Origin: an uncultured Roseburia sp.
GTDB taxonomy: Bacteria > Bacillota_A > Clostridia > Lachnospirales > Lachnospiraceae
Direction: 5' to 3'
Assembly: GCA_900753715.1 (NCBI GenBank)
Contig: CAAEAE010000099.1
Coordinates: 1 to 27,588 of the forward strand
DNA: 27,588 nucleotides
Shown: in pieces, positions 14,925 through 23,692 of the stretch
How the letters are laid out: the number at the start of each line of letters is the position of its first letter
Numbering within the stretch: position 1 is the first letter of the stretch
The notes under the pieces: model-generated
What the model was told of the DNA's origin: nothing
Seen by the model: only the letters and a program-made list of their open reading frames with translations
Database searches by the model: none
Translations under genes and position numbers: made by a program

Positions 14925-16631
14925 TTATTCGATCTTTAACAATCCTCTACAGCGGTTTAGCACCGCATAGATTTCCTGTTTTCTCGGAAGTGCAAGATTT
15001 CCCGGTATACCTCCCGTGCAAAATGCTGCAAATTCTTTTTTCTGCATAGCTGTATACAGTTCCTCCACTGCTTCCTGCAGCGTGCGTTTTCCGTCAAACA
15101 TATGCAGCTTCATATATTTTAAGATCTGCACTAACGCTTCTAACTGTTCATGGTCTGTAAGTTGTTCGACCAGACGCAGATCCACCTCTTCACGATTAAC
15201 GGAAACTGCTTCTTTTCCCAATGCCTTCATTTTGATGCGATTCTCTTTTTGAAAAGCAACGTCCCGCTTCACAATCCGTTCAAACGATGGCAGCTTTGCC
15301 TCTGCAATATGCTCTAATACCAATGGAAACTGCTCTGCCTCTTTTTTTACAAAATCCGTAATTTCCACCGGAAGATATTGTTTCATCTGAATCACCGTAT
15401 CTGCCTTGTGAAAATAGGAGCCGGAACTTCCGGCGACTAAAATCGTGGAAATCCCCTCTCTTTCATAGAGTTCGCTTACACGGTCAATAAATGGGATGAT
15501 CGGCTCTTCTTCCCGATTGACCACTCGTTGCATCAGTTCATCCCGGATCATAAAATTCGTAGCACTGGTGTCTTCATCGATCAAAAACAGGGTTGATCCC
15601 GCCTCCATTGCTTCTACGGTATTTGCCGCCTGCGAGGTGCTTCCACTGGCATCCTCCGTATAAAATTCCGTTGTATTTTTTCCATTCGGAAGATTCTGAA
15701 TAAACATGGAAATATCTGCTTTTTGAATACTCCGTCCATCTTCTGCCCGCAGTTTGACTGCGCTGTCGTCCGTGATCACATACTCCCGTCCATCCCCGGC
15801 AATATGGTTATATACCCCTGACTCCAATGCCTTTAACAGTGTGGACTTTCCATGATATCCACCCCCGACGATCAGAGTAATTCCTTTTTTGATCCCCATT
15901 CCTTTGATAGTTCCATGATGTGGCAGTTCCATCGTCACTTCCATGGATTTTGGCGACACAAAAGAAACGGCATCCTTCATCGGCTGCATGGAAACTCCGG
16001 ATTTTCTCGGAAGAACCGCTCCATTGGCTACAAATGCCACCAGACCTCTTTTTTTCAGTTCTTCCCGGATATAATTCTGATCTATGGCTAGATCTACCAC
16101 CTGCTCTAACTCTTCTTTCCGGTATGATCTTTGATACATTGTCTTTTTGATGCATACCGGCAGAAAATCGAATAAAATCTTTTCTAATTCTCTCGCATTG
16201 ATGGTTCTTCCGTTTGCCGGAAATCCGATCTCCATCCGTACCACCAGATCTCCGTTTTTCGGCTGAATGACACATGCACTGCGATTTAAGATTTCCTGTC
16301 CCGGCCGGGTAACAGAGATCAGTCCACTCTTCCCGGAACCCTTTGCCTTAAAGGAATATTCCCTGATATTTGTCGCAATTTTTCGTAACAGATGATCCTG
16401 CAGTGCAATCCGTTTGAAGGTTATGTCATACAAACAGGCATCAAATCCCGCCTGTTTTCCGTCGATGTGAACACTGACCTTGGAAGGAGACGCAAACGGA
16501 TCTCCCTGCACATGGTCAATGGACAGCACATAGGTTCCAAACTGATACTGCCCTTTTGTATCTTTGTATGCCGGATAACCTTTATGGTCGATCCTGTTTA
16601 ACAGATTGCGTAATTCTTCCGAAGTCTTCAT
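14925..16631 (-). CDS. ABC-class ATPase of the COG3044 type
   Basis: The 568-residue soluble protein belongs to the predicted ABC-class ATPases also known from eukaryotes (MRB1590-like). AAGGGGAT precedes the start. Residues 1-240 are the family's N-terminal domain (FGTYVLSIDHVQGDPFASPS is a signature). The ATPase core has Walker A GGGYHGKSTLL at about 255-265, an ABC signature-like segment DASGSTSQAAN near 330, and Walker B FLIDEDTSATNFM near 350. No membrane partner is nearby. The homologue from trypanosomes binds nucleic acid, and a bacterial role in RNA or DNA handling is a guess. It is separated from the ligase gene by a 29-base gap and may share its transcript. Confidence 0.85.
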   Translation of the reverse strand: MKTSEELRNLLNRIDHKGYPAYKDTKGQYQFGTYVLSIDHVQGDPFASPSKVSVHIDGKQAGFDACLYDITFKRIALQDHLLRKIATNIREYSFKAKGSGKSGLISVTRPGQEILNRSACVIQPKNGDLVVRMEIGFPANGRTINARELEKILFDFLPVCIKKTMYQRSYRKEELEQVVDLAIDQNYIREELKKRGLVAFVANGAVLPRKSGVSMQPMKDAVSFVSPKSMEVTMELPHHGTIKGMGIKKGITLIVGGGYHGKSTLLKALESGVYNHIAGDGREYVITDDSAVKLRAEDGRSIQKADISMFIQNLPNGKNTTEFYTEDASGSTSQAANTVEAMEAGSTLFLIDEDTSATNFMIRDELMQRVVNREEEPIIPFIDRVSELYEREGISTILVAGSSGSYFHKADTVIQMKQYLPVEITDFVKKEAEQFPLVLEHIAEAKLPSFERIVKRDVAFQKENRIKMKALGKEAVSVNREEVDLRLVEQLTDHEQLEALVQILKYMKLHMFDGKRTLQEAVEELYTAMQKKEFAAFCTGGIPGNLALPRKQEIYAVLNRCRGLLKIE

Positions 16632-16660
16632 GCTGATATCCCCTTGTTTGATTCTTGGTT

Positions 16661-18417
16661 TTATTTTTCCACCTCATATGCTGACGCTAGTGCGATTCCG
16701 GCAAAAATCCAGAATACCGGTGTTGTATACAGTGTACTGTCATTAAACAGACTGCCTGCCATATAACAGATACATCCCAGATAACACCCCAGTCCCAGTC
16801 GTGTCTTCATGTCTGACAGCTCACGTTTGTAATAAAACGTTCCACATTTTTTAACAGGAGTACATAAAATGCTATCATTGCCACAAGTGCTAAGAATCCA
16901 TTCTGTACCCACTGCATCAGGTAGTCATTATGCGGTTTCTCAATCACCCGTGCCGGATTGTTAGCATAAATTGCCTTTCCAACATAGTCGTTCTGTGGAA
17001 ATACTTCTGCAAATGTATCCGGTCCGCTTCCTGCAACGATATATTTTTTTAAGATTGGCAGGGTTCTACTCCAAATATAAATTCGTCCCGAACCTAAATA
17101 TTCTTTGCCACCCGCATCGACTTTTGAAATGTCGGTAAGCTGTGTCTCTTTTCCGTTCTCTGTCCGGTAATAATATCCCTTGCTGTTTTTTCCAAACGTA
17201 AACGTCTGGTTACAGAGATATACGTCGATGTATTTTTCTTCGTCATACTCTGCTATTGCCATTTTCGCAGAATGGTCTACCTTTTTGATGTCTGTTTCTC
17301 TGCCTTTTTTATCGTAAATTTTCGCTTTTTTATCCTCTAAGGTGATGAGATATTCCTTTCCATCATAGCAATGCTCCACTCCGTCTTTGGATGTGATCAT
17401 GCGCTCTAACTTCGTCTTTGGTGTATCTTCCTTCCATCTGGACAGATAGTGAAAATCATTGATTTTGTCAATTCCTACAAATACTACCGCTAAAATAAGG
17501 ATTCCCGGCAAAATATATTTCATCAGTTTCCCGATCTTCTCCTTAGAAAGGATACATCCTACGACTAATGCCACAAGCAATGCAAAAAATGTGGAGCGGG
17601 AGTAGGTAAACCAGATCAGGATCAGACATCCTGCACACAATATCCCGTAGAAAATCTTCTTCTTTTTCTCTTTTTCGCTGCTGCACATCACTGCAAAAAC
17701 CGGTGCGAACATGGTCAGAAATACACCTGCATAGTTCGGATTATACAGACTTAAGAACACGTTGTTTCCGCTAAAAATAGTCTCTAACGTGCCGCCATAC
17801 TCTGCAAACTGTTCTTTGGACATCACCAACCGCTGCATCCATGCAAAATCCAACAGATCTTTTTTTGCTATCTGAAATATTCCAAGCACCGCCATGACTA
17901 TGAATGCTGCTACGATCCCATACCAGATGGTTTTATAGTCTTTTTCCTGCTCCATTACCTGATAGGCATACAGACAAAATACCAGATATCCCAACAGAAC
18001 CAGTACGCCCTGGAACTGATAAAAATTTCCGGTAAATGACGCTCCCATATTTACGGATAGCAGGGTCGAAAGCAGTATCATTCCCGCATACACTGCCAAT
18101 GGGATAAATATTTTCATTTTTTTTCTGTTTTCCGGAAACAGTCCGATCCGAAATGCCAGTACCGCCGCCGTAAAAATTGCAACTACTTCAAAAAAATAAC
18201 AACGGTAATAACTGTACAGATCCATAATCACATCCTCATCCGAATACCACGGATATTTTGCATATCCGCAGGAATAGAGTGCCAGTCTTACAATAAACGG
18301 CATAATACAAAGGATCAGTAACATTGGTATCAGTAAATCGTTAAATCCCTGTTGTTTTTCTTTCTGTTTGGTTTGTTTCTTTTTTGTTCCTGTCTTTTTA
18401 CTCATCTTCTTTTCCAC
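16661..18417 (-). pseudogene. O-antigen-ligase-like membrane protein, frameshifted at an A6 tract
   Basis: The main frame begins at GTG 18417 or ATG 18405 (lysine-rich start) and has about ten membrane helices and an outside loop of about 130 residues with GSGRIYIWSRTLPILKKYIV and AGSGPDTFAEVFPQNDYVG, as in Wzy/WaaL ligases of Firmicutes. After FYVLLLK it leaves the family and stops at 16807. The shifted frame continues perfectly: KKCGTFYYKRELSDMKTRLG, CYLGCICYMAGSLFNDSTLY, TTPVFWIFAGIALA, ending at 16661. Adding one A to the A6 run (16847-16852) restores about 585 residues. It would act in surface glycan polymerisation or transfer. The state may be a mutation, switching by slippage, or a reading error. 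Confidence 0.82.
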
Positions 18418-18430
18418 GCCTGTATATAGA

Positions 18431-18451
18431 AAAAAGGCTGTTTACACAGCC
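18431..18451 (-). terminator. Terminator between the Ig-like protein and ligase genes
   Basis: On the minus strand GGCTGT-GTAA-ACAGCC (18436-18451) is followed by TTTTTT. It lies downstream of the secreted protein and just before the ligase start. Confidence 0.82.
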
Positions 18452-18465
18452 CCTTTTCTTATATT

Positions 18466-19506
18466 TTATTTTGCTGTAAATGTCTTTCCCTGTGCCCAGC
18501 CTTTGTCATTGACCATGTAATATACCTGATATTTTGTATTTGATTTCAGCTTGAGGTAATCCATTCTTACGCTGATCTGATTGCTGCCCTGTTTTGCATA
18601 TGCTGTACCACGATAGTAATGTCCTGTCTTTGTATCTTTGACATATACATTAAACACTGCTTTTTTATCATTCTGAAGATAGGTGTCATTGATATAGATA
18701 TACTTAATTGCAAATACCTGTGTAGCATTCAGTTTTTTATTTGTTTTGATCGTAAGTGTTTCACTGTTTTTCTTTGCAGTCACACTTGTAATCTTAAAGT
18801 TCTTACTTGCTTTTGTTCCAACCGGATTATTGTTATAGGCATACTCACTGAGTTTTGAACTGATCTTTGCTGCCTTTATCATTTCCGGTGCAACTAAACG
18901 ATGAGCACTTCCGGTCTGTACGGAGTAATAAGAAACAAATCCTGTCTGACTGATATATTCCCCTGTGACAGCCCAACGAGCATTCTGGCATGTCATAACT
19001 GCCTGTGCTAATTTATAACGGTTCTTTGATGTAATACCATTACCATATACTTTTGCAACATTCTTTGCTTTTGAACGCAGACTGCTGTATTTATTTGATT
19101 TCAGACCGTTTTTCTTTACTGCTGTGATCGTTGTACTAACAGGAATTCCTTTGTACTTTGTAGTAATGACTGCCTTACCGGTCTTCTTTACGGTAATGTC
19201 ACCCTTAGAGCTGACCGTGATCACATTTTTATTACTGCTCTTATAGGATACTCCACTAGAGAGGTCTGAGAGATATCCGCCCTTGATCTCTTTATTATTC
19301 TTATACTGAGAATACTGGAACAAATCTCCCATGTTGAAAGTCATGCCCTGCTCTACCTGTATGTCTGTGTAATATCCATAGACATTCGTACTTGTGCCAC
19401 TTGCAGCTTCTGCCTCTAATTTATTCACCGGAAGTGCACTGATAACTGTCGGTGCTGCCAGTAATAAACATAAGCAGATTGCCAGTCTTGTTTTCCATTG
19501 CTTCAT
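18466..19506 (-). CDS. Secreted protein with bacterial Ig-like (Big2) domain
   Basis: The 346-residue protein has a Sec signal peptide (MKQWKTRLAICLCLLLAAPT, then a likely cleavage after LEAEA). A Big2-like domain follows at about 50-130 (SSNKNVITVSSKGDITVKKT is the typical strand pair, then GKAVITTKYKG). The rest has a helical section with NGITSKNRYKLAQAVMTCQN and a lysine-rich beta domain ending in KGWAQGKTFTAK. Lysine and tyrosine are abundant, as in cell-surface proteins of Lachnospiraceae. No LPxTG or membrane anchor is seen, so it is secreted or wall-associated by charge. AGGAAAG precedes the start; a terminator follows. Function unknown. Confidence 0.8.
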   Translation of the reverse strand: MKQWKTRLAICLCLLLAAPTVISALPVNKLEAEAASGTSTNVYGYYTDIQVEQGMTFNMGDLFQYSQYKNNKEIKGGYLSDLSSGVSYKSSNKNVITVSSKGDITVKKTGKAVITTKYKGIPVSTTITAVKKNGLKSNKYSSLRSKAKNVAKVYGNGITSKNRYKLAQAVMTCQNARWAVTGEYISQTGFVSYYSVQTGSAHRLVAPEMIKAAKISSKLSEYAYNNNPVGTKASKNFKITSVTAKKNSETLTIKTNKKLNATQVFAIKYIYINDTYLQNDKKAVFNVYVKDTKTGHYYRGTAYAKQGSNQISVRMDYLKLKSNTKYQVYYMVNDKGWAQGKTFTAK

Positions 19507-19605
19507 TTTCTTTCCTGCTTACGTTTTATTTATTTTATCTTAGCACGCTTTCTCCGGTTGTGCAAGAAGATAGGCAGGGATTCCTGCCTCGCTTCTGCAC
19601 CCGGT

Positions 19606-19977
19606 TTACATCAGCAATCCGGTCATGCCTTCATAGCCATACATTTTCAAAACACTGACCAGACCACTCTTTATTTCCTCTCTTGAATAATCGGCTTTTT
19701 CCAAAAATTCTTCTGTATAATCATTCAAGTGGTCATAAAACCCAAGTGCTGCCTTCAAATCTTCTACCTGCCCATTCTCTAACTGCTCATACAACAGATT
19801 TTCCGCTTCATTTATTTTGCCCGCATCCGCCAACTTCAGCAACCGTCCATAGAGGTCTGATGTTTCCTTTAACTCCTGCTCTATGTCTACGGTCTTTTCA
19901 TCAATATTAAAAATCAGTTTCATAATTGTGCGTACCATTTCATGAATGAGACGCATAAGGTAGTCTTGTTTTACCAT
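19606..19977 (-). CDS. DUF6483 family protein
   Basis: The start is ATG 19977 (MVKQDYLMRLIHEMVRTIMK), fixed by AGGAGG six bases upstream; the frame extends 22 residues further without support. The 123-residue, mostly helical cytoplasmic protein matches the DUF6483 family of Firmicutes, with the conserved N-terminal QDYLMRxI block and a TPR-like second half (AENLLYEQLENGQVEDLKAA). The role is unknown. It would have been the neighbour of the tuf 3' end before the island at 20254-26742 came in. Confidence 0.78.
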   Translation of the reverse strand: MVKQDYLMRLIHEMVRTIMKLIFNIDEKTVDIEQELKETSDLYGRLLKLADAGKINEAENLLYEQLENGQVEDLKAALGFYDHLNDYTEEFLEKADYSREEIKSGLVSVLKMYGYEGMTGLLM

Positions 19978-20162
19978 GGTTGTCCTCCTGTGTAGTAAGG
20001 TTTCTTTTACGTCTGTTCTATCTACGAAATTAAATGATTTCAAATCTCCACAATAATTTTTTTATAAATTTCGGAAGAAAGTAACCATTCTTTTTATGAT
20101 AACACCGTTTTGATACCGAAGAGCTTTTTATTTTGATTTATTATAACATACTTTTACAATGT

Positions 20163-20194
20163 AAAAAAGGCTCCCGAGAAAACTCGCGGAAGCC
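20163..20194 (-). terminator. Terminator, probably the original one of tuf
   Basis: On the minus strand GGCTTCCGCGAG-TTTT-CTCGGGAGCC is followed by TTTTTT (plus-strand A-run 20163-20168). No intact gene ends before it; only the tuf relic 35 bases upstream would use it. Confidence 0.8.
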
Positions 20195-20228
20195 TTGATT
20201 TTATTGCATATATCTATAATCAGTTATG

Positions 20229-20253
20229 ATTACTCGATGATTGTAGCAACACG
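20229..20253 (-). other. tuf 3'-end relic, candidate attachment site (left)
   Basis: On the minus strand this reads CGTGTTGCTACAATCATCGA and then GTAAT, encoding RVATIIE and a stop. The intact tuf end at 26743-26767 encodes RVASIIE and matches at 22 of 25 positions, the differences being conservative at protein level. Similarity stops abruptly on the upstream side. Confidence 0.65.
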
Positions 20254-20397
20254 ACTGTTAATATCACGAATTGTATTATTTGGAATATTCCTAGTAATAT
20301 TTTATTTTATATAATGATACGTTTTGTGATTATTGTATCTATTTCAAAAGTTTTTCAAGTCTAAAATAAGCCCATGGGCTTTTTACCTCCAATTCAA

Positions 20398-20634
20398 ATG
20401 AAAGGACTAATAACACTAAAATTGATACACGCAGAATACAACCCGACGCATAACAGCATCGACATTAACCACTATAACGGCTACATCCTACGGATCGACT
20501 GTAATCAGGCTGAATCTGGGATAGGGACTACGCCTAATTCTCAGCGATACTTTAACGCACTGGCAATTGATAATCCGCTGGGATATGCCCGGCTTGCTCT
20601 TGATGGTGAGATATAGGCATGGGTGGATGCGTAG
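20398..20634 (+). pseudogene. DUF6061-like small protein with an amber codon near its end
   Basis: The product (KLIHAEYNPTHNSIDINHYN, then GYILRIDCNQAESGI and NPLGYARLALDGEI) resembles DUF6061 proteins of about 80-90 residues, as I recall them. The frame stops at TAG 20614 but continues AWVDA to TAG 20632; related proteins end in a similar way after a glutamine, so CAG to TAG is likely. No ribosome site is seen at ATG 20398 or at the earlier ATG 20374. It may be a decayed or barely expressed cargo gene of the island. Confidence 0.5.
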
Positions 20635-20741
20635 GATAGTTTGGAAGTGTTTTAATTAACTTTCTTATAAAGGGATGAGTTTATCAGTCATCCCTTTATG
20701 AAAATTCAACATCCTATGCATATATACATATATATTATCAC

Positions 20742-21263
20742 TTATTTTATCATATTCATAACATCATTGTATTCTATTTTCCACTTGTGCGTCTTATCTC
20801 TGTGACACACACAATATGTTCCCTTCTCCGACAACACCACTTTTAATTTTCCATTACATGTACCTCCGCAAATAGGGCACTTCTTTGGGATTACTTTATA
20901 TATCTCGTTTCTTTTTAATACATATTTTGCTGATGACCTGTCACGTAACAACTCAAATATTGTTCTCAGCAACCAGGCAACCACTATAAATATGACTCCC
21001 ACAATTGCTATGTAAATATGCAACTTATATGTAGATATCATATTACACAAACCATCTGCCTTTAATTCTTGTAATCCAATTGCTATTGTAATAATATCAG
21101 CAATCATCCCAAGAATTGCTGCAATAACAGCCCAAGAAAGTTTTCCAACCTTTTGAACAGATGCAATACAATCCTCCGTCTTGTAATGCACATAATTTGA
21201 ACCATAAAAATTATTTTCTTGAAAATACTGATTTCCGTTATTCTGTATCGTATTATTATTCAT
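20742..21263 (-). CDS. Membrane protein with C-terminal zinc ribbon, third gene of the protease operon
   Basis: CGAGGAGA lies directly upstream of the ATG. The 173-residue protein has an Asn-rich start (MNNNTIQNNGNQYFQENNFY), two membrane helices around residues 44-65 (WAVIAAILGMIADIITIAIG) and 82-103 (IYIAIVGVIFIVVAWLLRTI), and a C-terminal putative zinc ribbon (CPICGGTC at about 132-139, then CVCHRDKTH). It follows the subtilase by 74 bases with no obvious terminator between, so it is probably the last gene of the same operon. I do not recognise the family. It could anchor or sense for the protease pair, or be independent cargo. Confidence 0.6.
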   Translation of the reverse strand: MNNNTIQNNGNQYFQENNFYGSNYVHYKTEDCIASVQKVGKLSWAVIAAILGMIADIITIAIGLQELKADGLCNMISTYKLHIYIAIVGVIFIVVAWLLRTIFELLRDRSSAKYVLKRNEIYKVIPKKCPICGGTCNGKLKVVLSEKGTYCVCHRDKTHKWKIEYNDVMNMIK

Positions 21264-21337
21264 AATTTCTCCTCGTCGTACAAAACTATTATTCTAACTG
21301 TGCAAAGCATATAGTATTGATTTGCACAGTCCTAAAG

Positions 21338-23689
21338 TTACAGCGGAATATTAACATCTGTAGCAACTCTTATATTTGAGTGCCAGAAGTTATACTCATC
21401 TAACTTTTGCGTCACCTCATCATATACATGTTCTTTTTGATTTGGATCTCTGATTGTTAAAATCAAACAAAACTCTTGAGTCAATGCAAATGACTCTATC
21501 TGTGCCATTCTCTCAATATGATCTCTATATACACCCTGTAAAAATAAAAACCATTTTTTATCTGGTGACAGATACTCAATTTTCTTTTTTTCCATTAACT
21601 CCGACAAATCCACTGCATATTTCTTTACAGGATAGTATTTATCTGCATACTGAATTAGTAAACGTTCTTTTAATGCAAATTCACTACTCTTTTCTTTCAT
21701 TTTGTTTTTGCTATACACCGTACCCAACAATAAATTCTGCGAACCTTTTCTCCCAACTGGATTAAGTATATGACGCTTTGAAGTATCCCTCTCTTCTTTT
21801 GTATCATACGAACCAAACTTAACATCAATATTAGATTGACAATATTCTATTCCCTGTGATGGATCCAAAACCGGATCATACACCAATGTTGCTATAATCT
21901 GTCCCGTATAATATCCATCCTTAAGCAAACATTGTGGCATAGGGAAATCCATTATATCAATTTTATCGCCCTTGGCCAAACTATCTCTTAATATCAATGT
22001 TGCTTCATAAGGTGAATTATATATAATATCTGGCACATTTTTAGGTATTCCGAATCCAACCTGTTTCGCTCTCTCTGTAACAGGTACTGTCATTTCTTTT
22101 GGATATGATGCCGAGTGTGTGATAAGTGCCTTTATTAATAACGGGTCAAATTCTTCGCTTAATTCCTGCTGTATTCCTGCAGCCAATGCCGTTACTCTCG
22201 GTGTTGAAAAACTTGTTCCGACCCCAGTAGCCATTTTCCCATCTTTCGAGAATGATTTCACTCCAGTAGTAACTGTTTCCCCGCTTGGAGTCACACCTGC
22301 ATTTCCACCATAATGAGAAACTTCTGGTTTAATTATATATTCCGGTCCTGGACCCACCCTTGAAAAAGGTGATGGATCATTATATTCCGCATAATCATAT
22401 TGCCCTTTATCGTGTGCAACAGAACCTACTACCAAAGAACGAACAGAGTCAGCACCTTCATGAATTCTTCCCTTCGGATAATTGTTTTCAAAATTCCTGC
22501 AATTTCCAGCAGATTTACAAATAAGAACATTGTATTTATCTTGTATAGAATCTAAAGCAATTGCAAAATCAGAAAATTTAGTGTCTACAACTGGACGTGT
22601 GATACTAACCGACAAATTCCACACTTTTACCTTTTCGTGATAAAGTGCAACTGCTTCTTTAATATTTGCGATAAGTTCATCCTCGTCCAAGCCCTCTTTT
22701 GTGGTATCTGGAAATATTGCAGCATCAAAAAGTTTTATACCCTTGTGCCCGACCCAATTCTTCCCTTCACATTCATCACCATATAAAGCAACTCCTGCAA
22801 CAAACGTTCCATGTGTAGGGTTTATACTATCATTGGGATATGGAGACCATCTATCCATCTCCATCCAAGGTTTTAAATTAGGAATAGATGCTATACCATT
22901 ATCTAGTATGCCAATAGTCAAATAATTTTTACCATTCTCTGGAATTTTAACAGGAACCTCTTGGTCGTCATCTACAAAATCCAATGATACAGTATATTTT
23001 GGCATTGGCTCCACTGAAAAAAGTGCATTAAAAATTTCTTCTTTCTTCAATTGCTCTAACATGTCAGTATTAACCATTTTCATATTATACACATAGAATT
23101 GTTCTGAATAAGTGGTTTTCTTGTATTCAATCTTATTACGTTCCAAAGTATGCTCAAACATTCTACGCATAGCTAAATTCTGTTCAAAATCCTGATAATC
23201 CACCAATTTGACTTTGTAATTACAGACTTCATCAGTTGCCATTACGCTTGGTTCAAATTCTGCAAATCCCTCTATACAGGAAATAGCATAATCATTTTTC
23301 TCATACGCTCTTAGCTTTCCTGAAATTTGTCGAAGCTCATCCACCGAATCCAAACAAACAATAAGCTCATTTACATCTGCCACACCTATTACGCTACTAT
23401 TATCCTTCACTTGAAAAAAATTGGTTATATCCTTACGTTTTGATTTCGCTGTAGCATCTTCTTGTATTTTAGCAATAAAAGAAAATGGTACCGGTGATGC
23501 ACTCTGTTTTCTTTCAATCATTATTGTTTCTATATCACTCAACGAAGCTTGGAGAATTTCTGCCCTTTTCACCAAAGCATCCCCTTCCAAAACCCATTTA
23601 GGTTTTTCAGAGTTTCCATTCCCCTCTATTCGCAGTTCATCAATCTCTCTCGGTGCAAAAAATTTAATTGGCAATTTATCTGTATCCAT
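21338..23689 (-). CDS. S8 subtilisin-like serine protease, IetS-like
   Basis: The 783-residue protein has an N-terminal region of about 250 residues without signal peptide, a subtilase domain (about 255-560) and a C-terminal region of about 220. The catalytic triad is intact: Asp263 (ILDNG), His293 (THGTFVAGV) and Ser493 (GTSFSTP), with the oxyanion Asn396 (KSAGNC). Lack of a signal sequence implies cytoplasmic action. AAGGAGG lies at the end of the ATPase gene, three bases upstream, so the two are coupled. The AAA+ ATPase/subtilase pair is the IetAS architecture, described as a plasmid toxin-antitoxin pair (protease as toxin) and as an anti-phage system. The target here is unknown. Confidence 0.85.
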   Translation of the reverse strand: MDTDKLPIKFFAPREIDELRIEGNGNSEKPKWVLEGDALVKRAEILQASLSDIETIMIERKQSASPVPFSFIAKIQEDATAKSKRKDITNFFQVKDNSSVIGVADVNELIVCLDSVDELRQISGKLRAYEKNDYAISCIEGFAEFEPSVMATDEVCNYKVKLVDYQDFEQNLAMRRMFEHTLERNKIEYKKTTYSEQFYVYNMKMVNTDMLEQLKKEEIFNALFSVEPMPKYTVSLDFVDDDQEVPVKIPENGKNYLTIGILDNGIASIPNLKPWMEMDRWSPYPNDSINPTHGTFVAGVALYGDECEGKNWVGHKGIKLFDAAIFPDTTKEGLDEDELIANIKEAVALYHEKVKVWNLSVSITRPVVDTKFSDFAIALDSIQDKYNVLICKSAGNCRNFENNYPKGRIHEGADSVRSLVVGSVAHDKGQYDYAEYNDPSPFSRVGPGPEYIIKPEVSHYGGNAGVTPSGETVTTGVKSFSKDGKMATGVGTSFSTPRVTALAAGIQQELSEEFDPLLIKALITHSASYPKEMTVPVTERAKQVGFGIPKNVPDIIYNSPYEATLILRDSLAKGDKIDIMDFPMPQCLLKDGYYTGQIIATLVYDPVLDPSQGIEYCQSNIDVKFGSYDTKEERDTSKRHILNPVGRKGSQNLLLGTVYSKNKMKEKSSEFALKERLLIQYADKYYPVKKYAVDLSELMEKKKIEYLSPDKKWFLFLQGVYRDHIERMAQIESFALTQEFCLILTIRDPNQKEHVYDEVTQKLDEYNFWHSNIRVATDVNIPL

Positions 23690-23692
23690 ATG

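Larger units (their letters stand above)
19978..20397. other. Intergenic region with terminator, tuf relic and left island end
   Basis: From left to right this stretch holds the upstream region of the DUF6483 gene, the minus-strand terminator at 20163-20194, the 25-bp tuf 3' relic at 20229-20253, about 110 bases of AT-rich sequence without recognised features, and the palindrome AAGCCCATGGGCTT (20368-20381) followed by T4 on the plus strand. I see no other gene in it. Confidence 0.6.

Noticed and set aside
15808..16275. A 155-residue second minus-strand frame in the ABC-class ATPase gene
   Set aside because: It is a shifted-frame shadow of the ATPase gene; the ATPase frame is intact with all motifs.
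20229..20253. Chance similarity to tuf
   Set aside because: Not dismissed outright, but chance is unlikely: 22 of 25 bases match, all three differences keep a plausible EF-Tu end, and a terminator follows in the right orientation.
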